Notes: generated from the letters alone by a model not told the origin. Counted from the first letter of the stretch, positions 1 through 9,491 are shown. The stretch is 64,000 bases of DNA from Streptomyces sp. YPW6 (GCF_018866325.1 NZ_CP076457.1:4995001-5059000); one strand, 5' to 3'. Program-made: numbers and translations.

Positions 1-1134
1 GTCGACGACCCCGATGAACTCGCCCCGCCGCCCGGTCACCGCGACCCGGCCCCCGCTGTCGGTGAGCACCGCCTCCAGCGCGTCGTGCAGCGTGGCGTCC
101 CGGGTCACCGTGTCGTGCACCAGCTGCCCGGCCCGCGCCAGCGAACCGCGCGCCCGCATCAGGTCGCCGCGCCGCAGCCACTTGTACGGGCGGTTCCTCC
201 GGTCCAGCATCAGCAGCTCGTTGTGCGGGCCGTGGCGCAGCTTGTTGAAGATCGTCTGGAGCGGGTCCTCGACCGTCACCGTCGGGAAGTCCGCGATGCC
301 CACGTCCCGTACACGGGTGAGGTTGAGGCGCTTGAGCGCCGCGCCCGCCCCGACGAAACCCGACACGAAGTCGTCCGTCGGGTTGGTCAGGATCGCCTCG
401 GGGGTGTCGAACTGCGCGATGTGCGACCGCTCCCGCAGCACCGCGATCCGGTCGCCCAGCTTGATCGCCTCGTCGAAGTCGTGGGTGACGAACACGATCG
501 TCTTGTGCAGCTCGTGCTGGAGCCGGATCAGCTCGTCCTGGAGATGGTCGCGGGTGATCGGGTCGACCGCCCCGAACGGCTCGTCCATCAGCAGGACGGG
601 AGGATCGGCGGCCAGCGCCCGCGCCACGCCCACCCGCTGCTGCTGCCCGCCGGAGAGCTGACGCGGATAGCGGCCGTGGAACTCGCGCGGGTCCAGGCCC
701 ACCAGGTCGAGCATCTCCTCCACCCGGTTCTTCACCCGGGACTTGGACCAGCCGACCATCCTCGGCACCAGGGCGATGTTGTCCGCGACCGTCATGTGCG
801 GGAAGAGCCCGGAGGACTGGATCGCGTATCCGATCTTCCGGCGCAGCTTCACCGGGTCGATGTCCGTGACGTCCTCGTCGTCGATGCGGATCCGGCCCGA
901 GGTCGGCTCGATCAGCCGGTTGATCATCTTCAGGGTGGTGGACTTCCCGCAGCCGGACGGGCCGACGAAGATCACCGTCTCGCCCGCCCTGATCTCCATC
1001 GAGACGTTCTCGACGGCCGGGTTCGGGTTCCCCGGATAGCTCTTGGTGAGGTTCTCCAGCTGGATGGTGGCCCCGGACGTGGCCGCGGACCTCTCCTCCG
1101 TCATCGCGCCGGCGTCGGTCTCGGTCTCAGGCAC
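1..1134 (-). CDS. Glycine betaine/choline-type ABC transporter ATP-binding protein with CBS domain (partial)
   Basis: This is the ATPase of an osmoprotectant importer (OpuCA/ProV-like). It is open to the window edge: 378 codons are seen with no stop, so only the extreme C-terminus is missing. Reading down from 1134, the translation shows Walker A (GPSGCGKSTT), a Q-loop region, the signature LSGGQQQRVGVARAL, Walker B with LLMDEPFGAVD, and a switch His in VFVTHDFDEA. The C-terminal part looks like a CBS pair, known in this family as an ionic-strength sensor. The GTG at 1134 overlaps the permease stop by 8 bases, which implies translational coupling; an in-frame ATG at 1104 is the alternative start. 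Function is inferred from family; the exact osmolyte cannot be told. Confidence 0.9.
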   Translation of the reverse strand, partial: MPETETDAGAMTEERSAATSGATIQLENLTKSYPGNPNPAVENVSMEIRAGETVIFVGPSGCGKSTTLKMINRLIEPTSGRIRIDDEDVTDIDPVKLRRKIGYAIQSSGLFPHMTVADNIALVPRMVGWSKSRVKNRVEEMLDLVGLDPREFHGRYPRQLSGGQQQRVGVARALAADPPVLLMDEPFGAVDPITRDHLQDELIRLQHELHKTIVFVTHDFDEAIKLGDRIAVLRERSHIAQFDTPEAILTNPTDDFVSGFVGAGAALKRLNLTRVRDVGIADFPTVTVEDPLQTIFNKLRHGPHNELLMLDRRNRPYKWLRRGDLMRARGSLARAGQLVHDTVTRDATLHDALEAVLTDSGGRVAVTGRRGEFIGVVD

Positions 1135-1774
1135 GGATCCCCCTCGGGATGGTCAGCCGTCCCAGCAGGACGTACGCGGCGTCGAAGAGCAGAGCGAGGA
1201 TCACGATGCCGAGCGTCCCCGCGAGAACCTGGTTGATCGCGTTGGCGCTGCCCAGCGAGGCGATGCCCCGGAAGATCTCGTTGCCGAGACCGGGCCCGGA
1301 GGCGTACGCGGCGATGGCGGCGATGCCCATCAGCATCTGGGTGGAGACCCGGATACCGGTCAGGATCGGCGGCCAGGCGAGCGGCAGCTCCACCCGCAGC
1401 AGCCGCGCCGTGCGCGACATCCCGATGCCCGTCGCCGCGTCGACCAGCGACGGGTCGACGCCCCGCAGCCCCACGATCGCGTTCCGGACGATCGGCAGCA
1501 GCCCGTACAGCGTCAGGGTGATCACGGTCGGGGCGACCCCGAGCCCGACCAGCGGGATCAGCAGACCGATCGCGGCGAGGGACGGAATGGTCAGGATCGT
1601 CGCCGTGGACGTGATGGCCAGCGAGCCTCCCCAGCCGCTGCGATAGCTCACCACCCCGATCACCACACCGAGCACGGTGGCGATGACCATGCACTGGAAG
1701 ACCGCGCTGACGTGCTGGAACGCGTCCGTGAGGAGCTGCTGGTGGCGGGTGATCAGATACTCCCAGAAGCTCAC
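1127..1774 (-). CDS. Osmoprotectant ABC transporter permease (OpuCB/ProW-like)
   Basis: About 215 aa of hydrophobic sequence with the binding-protein-dependent permease pattern. The EAA-loop-like stretch is around SLVDAATGIGMSRTARLLRVE, followed by further membrane segments. It starts with FWEYLITRHQQLL, typical of OpuCB/OsmW/YehW-type subunits. I chose the GTG at 1774 because GAGGGAG lies a few bases upstream; an in-frame ATG at 1795 would add seven residues. It sits 43 bases after the Lrp regulator gene and overlaps the ATPase gene, so the three probably form one transcript. No substrate-binding protein is inside the window; it may follow the ATPase beyond the edge. Confidence 0.87.
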   Translation of the reverse strand: MSFWEYLITRHQQLLTDAFQHVSAVFQCMVIATVLGVVIGVVSYRSGWGGSLAITSTATILTIPSLAAIGLLIPLVGLGVAPTVITLTLYGLLPIVRNAIVGLRGVDPSLVDAATGIGMSRTARLLRVELPLAWPPILTGIRVSTQMLMGIAAIAAYASGPGLGNEIFRGIASLGSANAINQVLAGTLGIVILALLFDAAYVLLGRLTIPRGIRA

Positions 1775-1817
1775 ACGGCACTCCCTCGGCTCCATCGGTG
1801 TCGCCGGGCCCGCGGGC

Positions 1818-2291
1818 TCAGCCGGTGTCCTCGGCCGCCTGTTCCACCAGCGGGATGATCCGCAGCGGAACGGGGTTCTCCATGACGATCGCCGTGGAGG
1901 CCCGGACAATGCCATCAAATCCGACAACCCGGTCGATCACCCGCTGGAGATCGGCGTTGGAACGGGCGACGAGCCGACACAGCATGTCGCCGTGCCCCGT
2001 CGTGGTGTGCAGTTCCAGCACCTCCGGTACGCCACCCAAATGCGCCCGCACGACCGCGCCTTGGCCCTGTTTGATCTCCAGCGTGGCGAACGCGGTGACC
2101 GGATAGCCGAGCGCCGCCGGATCCACGTCGGGGCCGAAGCCCCGGATGACGCCATTCGACTGAAGGCGGTCCAGCCGCGCCTGCACGGTCCCGCGCGCCA
2201 CCCCCAGTCGCCGGGACGCTTCGAGGACGCCGATGCGGGGCTCGCGTGCCAGCAGCACGATGAGCCGCCCGTCCAGATGATCGATCGCCAT
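1818..2291 (-). CDS. Lrp/AsnC family transcriptional regulator
   Basis: 157 aa, normal for the family. An N-terminal winged helix-turn-helix (about residues 4-50, with RRLGVARGTVQARLDRLQ as the recognition region) is followed by a RAM/AsnC ligand-binding domain containing GHGDMLCRLVARS. The ATG at 2291 gives the canonical start MAIDHLDGRLI; a longer reading frame upstream has no conserved sequence. It is divergent from hppD across about 120 bases and lies immediately upstream of the OpuC-like permease on the same strand, so it could control either. Lrp proteins usually bind amino acids or related effectors; the effector here is unknown. Confidence 0.9.
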   Translation of the reverse strand: MAIDHLDGRLIVLLAREPRIGVLEASRRLGVARGTVQARLDRLQSNGVIRGFGPDVDPAALGYPVTAFATLEIKQGQGAVVRAHLGGVPEVLELHTTTGHGDMLCRLVARSNADLQRVIDRVVGFDGIVRASTAIVMENPVPLRIIPLVEQAAEDTG

Positions 2292-2412
2292 GGGCCTGCT
2301 CCGATGGTCAGCCTGTACAGATGGTCCGGTCATCCTGGCGATTGACTGCACACAATGACCAGTGATTACGCGAACTATTGCGCACCTTGCGATGCGGGGA
2401 GAGCCTTCCCGT

Positions 2413-3558
2413 ATGACTGAGACTCTGCACACCAGCCCCGACACCGCAGCGCAGGCCGACCGCTTCCCGGTCAAGGGAATGGACGCGGTCGTCTTCGCCG
2501 TGGGCAACGCCAAGCAGGCCGCGCACTACTACTCGACCGCCTTCGGCATGAAGCTCGTGGCCTACTCCGGACCGGAGAACGGCAGCCGCGAGACCGCGAG
2601 TTACGTCCTGACCAACGGCTCCGCCCGCTTCGTCTTCACCTCCGTGATCAAGGCGTCCACCGAGTGGGGCACCTTCCTCGCCGACCACGTCGCCGCACAC
2701 GGCGACGGTGTCGTCGACCTCGCCATCGAGGTGCCGGACGCCCGCGCCGCCTACGCCTACGCCGTCGAGCACGGCGCGCGCGGCATCACCGAGCCGCACG
2801 AGGTCAAGGACGAGCACGGCACGGTCGTTCTCGCCGCCATCGCCACGTACGGCAAGACCCGCCACACCCTGGTGGAGCGCTCCGGCTACGACGGCCCCTA
2901 CCTCCCCGGCTTCGCCGCGGCCAAGCCGATCGTCGAGCCGCCCGCCAAGCGGACCTTCCAGGCCATCGACCACTGCGTCGGCAACGTCGAGCTCGGCCGG
3001 ATGAACGAGTGGGTCGGCTTCTACAACGAGGTCATGGGCTTCACCAACATGAAGGAGTTCGTGGGCGACGACATCGCCACCGAGTACTCCGCCCTCATGT
3101 CGAAGGTCGTCGCCGACGGCACGCTCAAGGTCAAGTTCCCGATCAACGAGCCGGCGATCGCGAAGAAGAAGTCCCAGATCGACGAGTACCTGGAGTTCTA
3201 CGGCGGGGCGGGCGTCCAGCACATCGCACTCGCCACCAACGACATCGTCTCCACGGTCCGTTCGATGCGCGCCGCCGGTGTGCAGTTCCTGGACACCCCC
3301 GACTCGTACTACGACACCCTCGGCGAGTGGGCCGGCGAGACCCGGGTGCCGGTCGAGACCCTGCGCGAGCTGAAGATCCTCGTCGACCGCGACGAGGACG
3401 GCTACCTGCTGCAGATCTTCACCAAGCCGGTCCAGGACCGGCCGACCGTCTTCTTCGAGATGATCGAGCGGCACGGCTCCATGGGCTTCGGAAAGGGCAA
3501 CTTCAAGGCCCTGTTCGAGGCGATCGAGCGCGAGCAGGAGAAGCGCGGCAACCTCTGA
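2413..3558 (+). CDS. hppD: 4-hydroxyphenylpyruvate dioxygenase
   Basis: This Fe(II) enzyme converts 4-hydroxyphenylpyruvate to homogentisate in tyrosine catabolism. The protein is 381 aa, as expected for Streptomyces. The three iron ligands fall at His187 (in AIDHCVG), His270 (in GVQHIA) and Glu349 (in FFEMIER), the positions reported for the S. avermitilis enzyme. Two vicinal-oxygen-chelate halves are visible (about 20-150 and 180-350). I took the ATG at 2413 because it gives the family N-terminus; the frame is open 17 codons further up. The divergent Lrp-type gene may regulate it. It is complete with no oddities. Confidence 0.97.
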   Translation: MTETLHTSPDTAAQADRFPVKGMDAVVFAVGNAKQAAHYYSTAFGMKLVAYSGPENGSRETASYVLTNGSARFVFTSVIKASTEWGTFLADHVAAHGDGVVDLAIEVPDARAAYAYAVEHGARGITEPHEVKDEHGTVVLAAIATYGKTRHTLVERSGYDGPYLPGFAAAKPIVEPPAKRTFQAIDHCVGNVELGRMNEWVGFYNEVMGFTNMKEFVGDDIATEYSALMSKVVADGTLKVKFPINEPAIAKKKSQIDEYLEFYGGAGVQHIALATNDIVSTVRSMRAAGVQFLDTPDSYYDTLGEWAGETRVPVETLRELKILVDRDEDGYLLQIFTKPVQDRPTVFFEMIERHGSMGFGKGNFKALFEAIEREQEKRGNL

Positions 3559-3612
3559 CCCGCGCCTTCGGACGCCGGAACGCCGTCCCTCCCGCCCCGC
3601 TGGAGGGAGTCG

Positions 3613-5340
3613 CTACGCGCCCGTCGCCGCGGGGGCCGCACCGCCCGCCCCGGCCTCCGCCTTCTCCGCCCTCTCCTCCGTCTTCTCGGGTTCCCGAGGC
3701 TGCTTCGCCTCCGCGGAATCCTTCGGCGCGGACGGCGAAGGCGCCGCCGCGGGGGCCGACCGGGACGGTGCCGGAGCCGGGGCCTCGGGCTTCCTCTCCT
3801 GCTCCTGCTCCGGCTTCGATTCCGGCCGCGGCTCGGGAGCCGGCGGCTGGATCGCGCCCGGTCCGCCCGGCGGCGGCTCGCCCAGGGCGTCCAGGGCCTC
3901 CCGCGCGAGCGGTGCGGCGAGCGGTGAGAAGGCCGGGTTGGTGCGTACGGCCTCCTCCAGATTCCGGCGCGCCGCCCCGTAGTCCGCCAGCCGCCGCTGG
4001 ATCACGCCGAGGTGGTAGGCGTACGACGCGTTCCGCACGCCCGTGTCGGCCGCCCGCTGCGCGTACTCCAGGCCCTCCTCGGACTCCCCCGCCCGGTGCA
4101 GCGCCCAGCCCAGCGCGTCCGCCACCGCAGCGCTGCGGTGCTGCCCCCGCCACTGGGCCCGCAGCAGCTCCACCGCCGCCTCCGGGTCCCCGTGGTCGGC
4201 CTCGAACCGGGCCAGCACCAAGGACTCGTCGACCCCGTCCTTCTTCGCCGCGGCCACCATCTCCCGCAGCTTCGCGTACTGGGTGCGGGCGTCCCCGTCC
4301 AGCCCCAGTGACGCGTACAGCTCGCCCAGCTCCAGCGCGTACTGCGGGCGCGGCAGCTTCTCCAGCGCGTTCTGGTAGGCGCCCACGGCCTCATCGGTGC
4401 GGTCCAGCGCCGCCAGGGCCCGGGCCCGGCCCGCCAGGGATGCGTACTGATGGGCGTCCGTGCTCAGCGCCGCGTCGAACTGCGCCACCGCCTCCTCCGG
4501 CTCGCCCCGCTCCCACGCCAGCTCGCCGAGCCGGTGCAGCGCCTCGGCCTTCTCGGCGGGCCGGGTCGCCCGGTCGGCGGCCTCCCGGGCCGTGGCCAGC
4601 GCGTCCTCGCGCCAGCCCTGGCCCCGGTAGAGGTCGGCGGTACGGGCCAGCGCGGGCACCCCCTTGCGCAGCTCGCCGAACCTCTCCGTGGCCGCGGTCG
4701 CCGCCTTCCGGTCGCCGAGCCCCGTGTAGGCGTCGATGAGGGCCGGGTACACGCTCCAGGCCTTCGGCTGCTGCTTCTTCACCGTCTCGCCCCACCGCTT
4801 CGCCGCGAGGAAGTCGTGCCGGGCGTTGGCCAGTGCCGCCAGGCCCACCCACGCCTCCCCGTTCCCGCGCTCGCCGGGCCGGGCCTCCAGCGAACGCTTC
4901 AGGGCCTGCTCGGCGCGGGCGTAGTACGACGTGTCCGCCGTACGCCGCGCCCACTCCACGTACGCCGTACCGAGCGACGCCAGGGACGGGGCGTCCTGCG
5001 GATGGGACTCCACCCACTTCTGCCGGTCCCCGATCAGCGCGGTGAGGTCCGAGAGCGAGGCGGGGGACCCCGCGGTCGCCGCCGCCTCGGCCCGCTCGAC
5101 CGGGCCCGGCTCCTTCGGCCGCTCGGCCCCGTCGTCCACCGCCACCAGCGCCCCGGCCAGCAGCACCCCGGCGGCCACCGCGCCGAACGCGGCCCGGCGC
5201 AGCGTCGTCCGCAGCGTGGGCGGCGGCGGGGGCAGCGCGGTGGCGCCTTCCGCGGGCAGCACGCAGGGGTCCTGCGGGGACGGCTCGGGCGGCTGGCGGG
5301 ACTCCGGGTCCTGCTGCGGCATGACATCCATGGCCATCAC
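3613..5340 (-). CDS. Membrane-anchored tetratricopeptide-repeat protein
   Basis: 575 aa. After a Pro-rich N-terminus there is one transmembrane segment (FGAVAAGVLLAGALVAV, about residue 50-70), so most of the protein is probably extracytoplasmic. The central 370 residues are TPR-like helices (for example ALGWALHRAGESEEGLEYAQ and further A/L/Y-rich 34-residue units). The C-terminal 90 residues are low-complexity Pro/Ala/Glu/Lys. The start is ambiguous: GTG at 5340, ATG at 5337 and two more Met codons follow within 20 bases, and no strong Shine-Dalgarno stands out. It is convergent with hppD. It is probably a scaffold; no enzymatic motif is seen. Confidence 0.85.
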   Translation of the reverse strand: MMAMDVMPQQDPESRQPPEPSPQDPCVLPAEGATALPPPPPTLRTTLRRAAFGAVAAGVLLAGALVAVDDGAERPKEPGPVERAEAAATAGSPASLSDLTALIGDRQKWVESHPQDAPSLASLGTAYVEWARRTADTSYYARAEQALKRSLEARPGERGNGEAWVGLAALANARHDFLAAKRWGETVKKQQPKAWSVYPALIDAYTGLGDRKAATAATERFGELRKGVPALARTADLYRGQGWREDALATAREAADRATRPAEKAEALHRLGELAWERGEPEEAVAQFDAALSTDAHQYASLAGRARALAALDRTDEAVGAYQNALEKLPRPQYALELGELYASLGLDGDARTQYAKLREMVAAAKKDGVDESLVLARFEADHGDPEAAVELLRAQWRGQHRSAAVADALGWALHRAGESEEGLEYAQRAADTGVRNASYAYHLGVIQRRLADYGAARRNLEEAVRTNPAFSPLAAPLAREALDALGEPPPGGPGAIQPPAPEPRPESKPEQEQERKPEAPAPAPSRSAPAAAPSPSAPKDSAEAKQPREPEKTEERAEKAEAGAGGAAPAATGA

Positions 5341-5428
5341 TCTGCGTCAGTCATACGAGCACACCGCGCCTTGGGATCGCTCCCGCCCACGGGTTCACAC
5401 CATTGGCCCCGGGTGACACGCTGGGATC

Positions 5429-6796
5429 ATGAGCGATCTCCTCGAACGGCTCCGCGCGGAACTGCCCCCCGAGGCGCTGATCACCGATCCGGACGTGACC
5501 GCTTCCTACGCGCACGACATGGCGAGTTTCTGCGCGGCCGGAACGCCGGCCGTCGTCGTGCTCCCGCGCACGGTCGAGCAGGTCCAGCACGTCATGCGCA
5601 CCGCCACCGCGCTGCGCGTCCCCGTCGTCCCGCAGGGCGCCCGTACCGGCCTGTCCGGCGCGGCCAACGCCTCGGACGGCTGCATCGTGCTCTCCCTGGT
5701 GAAGATGGACCGGATCCTGGAGATCAGCCCGGTCGACCGGATCGCCGTCGTCGAACCGGGCGTCGTCAACGCGGTGCTCTCACGCGCGGTGAACGAGCAC
5801 GGGCTGCACTACCCGCCGGACCCCTCCAGCTGGGAGACGTGCACCATCGGCGGCAACATCGGCACCGCGTCCGGCGGCCTGTGCTGCGTGAAGTACGGGG
5901 TCACCGCCGAGTACGTGCTGGGCCTGGAGGTCGTCCTCGCCGACGGGCGGCTCCTGACCACCGGCCGCCGCACCGCCAAGGGCGTCGCCGGGTACGACCT
6001 GACCCGGCTCTTCGTGGGCTCCGAGGGCAGCCTCGGGATCGTCGTCAAGGCCGTCCTCGCGCTCCGACCGCAGCCGCCCCGGCAACTCGTCCTCGCCGCC
6101 GAGTTCCCCTCGGCTGCCACCGCCTGTGACGCCGTGTGCCGGATCATGGAGCGCGGTCACACCCCGTCACTCCTCGAACTGATGGACCGTACGACCGTGC
6201 GTGCCGTCAACGCGATGGCCTCCATGGGACTGCCCGAGACCACCGAGGCGCTCCTGCTCTGCGCCTTCGACACCCCGGACCCGTCGGCCGACCTGGCCGC
6301 CGTCGGCGAGCTGTGCACCGCCGCCGGAGCCACCGAGGTGGTTCCCGCGGATGATCCCGCCGAGTCCGAACTCCTCCTCCGGGCCCGCCGCATGTCCCTC
6401 ACCGCGCTGGAGGCCGTCAAGCCCGCCACGATGATCGACGACGTCTGCGTACCGCGTTCCCGGCTCGGCGCGATGCTCGCGGGCACGGCGGCCATCGCCG
6501 AGGAGTACGACCTCACCATCGGCGTCTGCGCGCACGCGGGCGACGGCAACACCCACCCCGTCGTCTGCTTCGACCACCACGACCCCGAGGAGTCCCGCCG
6601 GGCCCGCGCGTCCTTCGACGCCATCATGGCGCTCGGTCTCGAACTCGGCGGAACCATCACCGGCGAACACGGCGTCGGTGTCCTCAAGAAGGAGTGGCTC
6701 GCCCGCGAACTGGGGGAGACCGGCGTCGAACTGCAGCGCTCCGTCAAGGCCGCCTTCGACCCGCTCGGCCTCCTCAACCCCGGCAAGCTCTTCTGA
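5429..6796 (+). CDS. FAD-binding oxidoreductase, glycolate oxidase GlcD-type
   Basis: 455 aa with the vanillyl-alcohol-oxidase fold. The N-terminal PCMH FAD-binding domain (about 35-215) includes VPVVPQGARTGLSGAANAS and CTIGGNIGTASGG. The C-terminal FAD-linked oxidase domain carries HAGDGNTHPV and ITGEHGVGVLKKEWL. These motifs are typical of GlcD and D-lactate/D-2-hydroxyacid dehydrogenases, which oxidise 2-hydroxy acids. It stands alone, without GlcE or GlcF partners nearby, so the electron acceptor and exact substrate are unknown. The start ATG at 5429 is followed by MSDLLERLRAELPPEALITD, a normal family N-terminus. Confidence 0.9.
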   Translation: MSDLLERLRAELPPEALITDPDVTASYAHDMASFCAAGTPAVVVLPRTVEQVQHVMRTATALRVPVVPQGARTGLSGAANASDGCIVLSLVKMDRILEISPVDRIAVVEPGVVNAVLSRAVNEHGLHYPPDPSSWETCTIGGNIGTASGGLCCVKYGVTAEYVLGLEVVLADGRLLTTGRRTAKGVAGYDLTRLFVGSEGSLGIVVKAVLALRPQPPRQLVLAAEFPSAATACDAVCRIMERGHTPSLLELMDRTTVRAVNAMASMGLPETTEALLLCAFDTPDPSADLAAVGELCTAAGATEVVPADDPAESELLLRARRMSLTALEAVKPATMIDDVCVPRSRLGAMLAGTAAIAEEYDLTIGVCAHAGDGNTHPVVCFDHHDPEESRRARASFDAIMALGLELGGTITGEHGVGVLKKEWLARELGETGVELQRSVKAAFDPLGLLNPGKLF

Positions 6797-6818
6797 ACCC
6801 CGCTTGAGGTGGGGGCCC

Positions 6819-7298
6819 TCACGCCTCACCGTCCGAGGACGGTGACTCGTCCGCCGCCCACGGGTCGCTCAGCCACAGGTCGTCGGCCGGCAGTGGGGCC
6901 AGCAGCTCCGCCAGCGCCTCGTCCATCCCCAGGCGTTCGCTCTCGGTGCCCGGCGGCACCACCCGCAGGGTCCGCTCCACCCAGGCGGCCACGGCGGCCG
7001 AGGGAACCTCCAGCAGGGCGTTGCCGTCGGGCGAGGTGAGGGCCACGCAGATGACGCTGCGGCCCGCGACCTTCGTCGGCCAGATCCGCACGTCCCCGTG
7101 CCCGCACGGCCGGAACACGCCCTCCACCAGCAGCTCCCGGGCGAACGTCCAGTGCACGGGCGACTCGGAGCCGATGTGAAAGGCGACGTGCACGGCGTAC
7201 GGATCGTTCGTTCGATACGTCAGCCGGGCGGGTACCGGGATGGACCGCTCGGGGGACAGGACCAGCTTCAGCTCCAGCTCACGTTCCACGATGCTCAT
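6819..7298 (-). CDS. ssgG: SsgA-like sporulation/cell division protein, probably SsgG
   Basis: The ELELKLVLSPERSIPVPARL opening, DPYAVHVAFHIG, WTFARELLVEG and GHGDVRIWP blocks match the SsgA-like protein (SALP) family. These actinomycete-specific regulators place septa and peptidoglycan synthesis during sporulation. Length is about 159 aa with an acidic C-terminal tail (PWAADESPSSDGEA) longer than in SsgB. The paralogue name rests on neighbourhood: as I recall, ssgG of S. coelicolor lies between an M6 protease gene and hppD, as here. SsgG is reported to affect correct septum placement. Starts at 7301 (adjacent ATG) or 7328 are possible. Confidence 0.85.
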   Translation of the reverse strand: MSIVERELELKLVLSPERSIPVPARLTYRTNDPYAVHVAFHIGSESPVHWTFARELLVEGVFRPCGHGDVRIWPTKVAGRSVICVALTSPDGNALLEVPSAAVAAWVERTLRVVPPGTESERLGMDEALAELLAPLPADDLWLSDPWAADESPSSDGEA

Positions 7299-7559
7299 CA
7301 TCGACCTGCACGACCTTCCGGTGCTCATGGGCCGGTCCCGTGACCGTCCCGCACTAGGAGAGAGCGCCCTCCCCGCCCCCTATTACGCGACTTCCGGAAA
7401 AAACTTCGGGCGGTTGCGGAAGCCGTCTCGAAAGGGGGCCCGAACGGGTGGACCGGCCCGGGGCCGGGCGGCGGTCTGGTAGATGTGGACCCTTGTATGG
7501 GGGCCGTCCGCCCGCCCGGCGGGACGGCCTGAGGCCTCGAAGAGATACGGGACCCGCTG

Positions 7560-9227
7560 ATGAGCGCGCCAACTCCGGCACCCGGTGACGAAAGCCCCCG
7601 CGAGGGCTACTACCCCGACCCCTCCATCCCCGGCTACGTCCGGTACTGGAACGGCGCCTCCTGGGTCCCGGGCACGAGCCGCCCCGCGCCCCGCCAGACG
7701 GGTCCGGCCGCAACCGCCCCCGCCCCGGCCGCCGGTGCGCGGACCGCGCCGGTGGAGGAGACCGGGCCGATCTTCTTCGACGAGGAGGACGGCGGCCAGG
7801 ACGGCGCGGGGGACCCGCCGGGTTCCGGCGCATCCGCCGCGGAGGGGTCGGCGGCGCCCGCTGACGGCGCGTCGGTGTGGCAGGCGGACGCCGCACGCCA
7901 GAACGGCTTCGGCGGCGAGCGGGACCGCCGGGTCGAGTGGGGCGGGCCGGCCCCGGAGCCCGCGAGCCCCGGACACGCGTCGCCGTCGGCCGACGCGAGG
8001 GCGCCGCTGGCCCAGGACCCCACCGGCGGCGCGCTGCCGGGTATGCGGGGGAGTGGCGGCCGGCCCGCCGATGAGGCCGGGACACGTCCGCCCACGGACG
8101 GGACGGTCACCATCCGCGCGGAGGGCCCCCGGGCGAATGCGGTACGGGGCGCGGCGGCGTCCGGTGACGCGCGGCCCGGCCCGGCGCCGTCCGACGCCGG
8201 TACGCCCCAGGGGCCGCAGAACGTGAGCACGGCACCGGACGTGAGCGCGGCGCGGAACAGCCCCGCACCGGCTCCGACGCCCCGGGGCCTTCCGGCGCAG
8301 GCCCCGGCGCCGCAGGCAGCGGCGCAGGCACAGGCCCCGGTACCGCAGGCGCAGGCCCCGGCGCCGCGGGCGCAGCAGGGTCGGCAGGCGTCGGCACCAT
8401 TCGATCAGCCCCATCAGCCCCATCAGCCCCATCAGCCCCATCAGCCCCATCAGCCCCATCAGCCCCAGCAGGCGCAGCAGGGGCAGTCGCCCGCTGCCGC
8501 TGCCGCTGCCGCGTCCACCCCGTCTCCCGCCCCCGGGCCCTCGGCCGCGTTGCGCACGCCCCTGACGCCCGGTCCGGGCGGCGGCTCCGCGTCCTGGGCG
8601 CAGCAGGTCCACCAACTCGCCCAGCCTGAACCGCAGCAACTGCCCCAGCAGCACCAGGGCGCGGCGGCGGGCGCGGACCAGCCCGTCGTGCCGTGGAAGC
8701 CGCCGGCCGACGACCCCTTCCAGCAACTCGCCCGCAACCAGGCCTCGGCCCGCCCCGCCGGGCTCGGCAAGCGGTTCGCCGCCCGGCTCGTCGACAACCT
8801 CGTGCTCGGCGCGGTCGTCGGGGCGGTGGCCGTCCCGCTGTCGGTCCGGGCGATCGACCACATCGACCGGAAGATCACCGCGGCGAAGGAGACGGGGGAG
8901 ACCGTCACCGTCTGGCTGCTGGACTCCACCACCGGGGTCCTGCTGGGGGCGCTGCTCGCCGCGTTCCTGCTCCTCGGCTTCCTCCTGGAGGCCCTGCCGA
9001 CGGCCAAGTGGGGCCGGACGCTGGGCAAGAAGCTCTTCGGGCTCGACGTACGGGACATCGAGTCCCATGACACCCCGTCCCTGGGAGCGGCCCTGCGCCG
9101 CTGGCTCGTCTACGGCGTGCTCGGGCTGCTCGTCCTCGGCGCGGTCAACGTCCTCTGGTGCCTGTTCGACCGCCCGTGGCGCCAGTGCTGGCACGACAAG
9201 GCCGCCCGTACGTTCGTCGCCGGCTGA
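7560..9227 (+). CDS. RDD family membrane protein with DUF2510 and long Pro/Gln-rich linker
   Basis: 555 aa in three parts. The N-terminus has a DUF2510-like motif (GYYPDPSIPGYVRYWNGASW). A roughly 340-residue disordered region is rich in Pro, Ala, Gln and Gly and includes six consecutive HQP triplets. The C-terminal RDD domain (about 400-555) has the Arg of AARLVDNLVLG, two to three membrane spans, and GRTLGKKLFGLDVRD. RDD proteins are poorly understood integral membrane proteins, some linked to ion or osmotic stress. Start ATG at 7560. A second RDD gene follows, separated by a repeat-filled spacer. Confidence 0.88.
   Translation: MSAPTPAPGDESPREGYYPDPSIPGYVRYWNGASWVPGTSRPAPRQTGPAATAPAPAAGARTAPVEETGPIFFDEEDGGQDGAGDPPGSGASAAEGSAAPADGASVWQADAARQNGFGGERDRRVEWGGPAPEPASPGHASPSADARAPLAQDPTGGALPGMRGSGGRPADEAGTRPPTDGTVTIRAEGPRANAVRGAAASGDARPGPAPSDAGTPQGPQNVSTAPDVSAARNSPAPAPTPRGLPAQAPAPQAAAQAQAPVPQAQAPAPRAQQGRQASAPFDQPHQPHQPHQPHQPHQPHQPQQAQQGQSPAAAAAAASTPSPAPGPSAALRTPLTPGPGGGSASWAQQVHQLAQPEPQQLPQQHQGAAAGADQPVVPWKPPADDPFQQLARNQASARPAGLGKRFAARLVDNLVLGAVVGAVAVPLSVRAIDHIDRKITAAKETGETVTVWLLDSTTGVLLGALLAAFLLLGFLLEALPTAKWGRTLGKKLFGLDVRDIESHDTPSLGAALRRWLVYGVLGLLVLGAVNVLWCLFDRPWRQCWHDKAARTFVAG
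8412..8465 (+). repeat. Six perfect 9-bp tandem repeats coding for His-Gln-Pro
   Basis: The unit catcagccc is repeated six times without change, preceded by gatcagccc, inside the linker of the RDD protein. It keeps frame, so copy-number change would alter linker length only. The identical codons (CAT is rare in this genome) indicate recent expansion by slippage. Confidence 0.95.
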
Positions 9228-9330
9228 GCGGCTGAGTGGCTGACGGGATGACGGGATGACGGGATCGAGGGCCGACCGGCCGACCGGCTGAGCAGCCGAC
9301 CGGCTGAGCAGCCGACCGGCCGAGCGGCGG
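9218..9330 (+). repeat. Degenerate tandem repeats starting at the RDD gene stop codon
   Basis: The gene ends in gccggctga. Directly after come 8-bp variants gcggctga, gtggctga, cgggatga, cgggatga, then about three copies of the 16-mer ccgaccggctgagcag. The shared core ggctga is the gene's own last sense codon plus stop. Nothing coding is seen here. Confidence 0.75.
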
Positions 9331-9491
9331 AGGGGCCGCGCCGGTCCGGTGAACCGAGGTCGGTAGCCCGCTTATCGGAAAAACCGGCCGAGCGGGCGGC
9401 GACATGCCGGTCTAGACTCGTATGCCGCCCCGCGTCCCCCGAAAGCACCTGAGCCGTTGCGGCCCCCGGTGGTGCGGGATGCACTGCCCCC

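Noticed and set aside
2664..4739. 691-aa plus-strand ORF
   Set aside because: Out of frame with hppD and antisense to the TPR gene; Arg/Pro-rich low-complexity translation.
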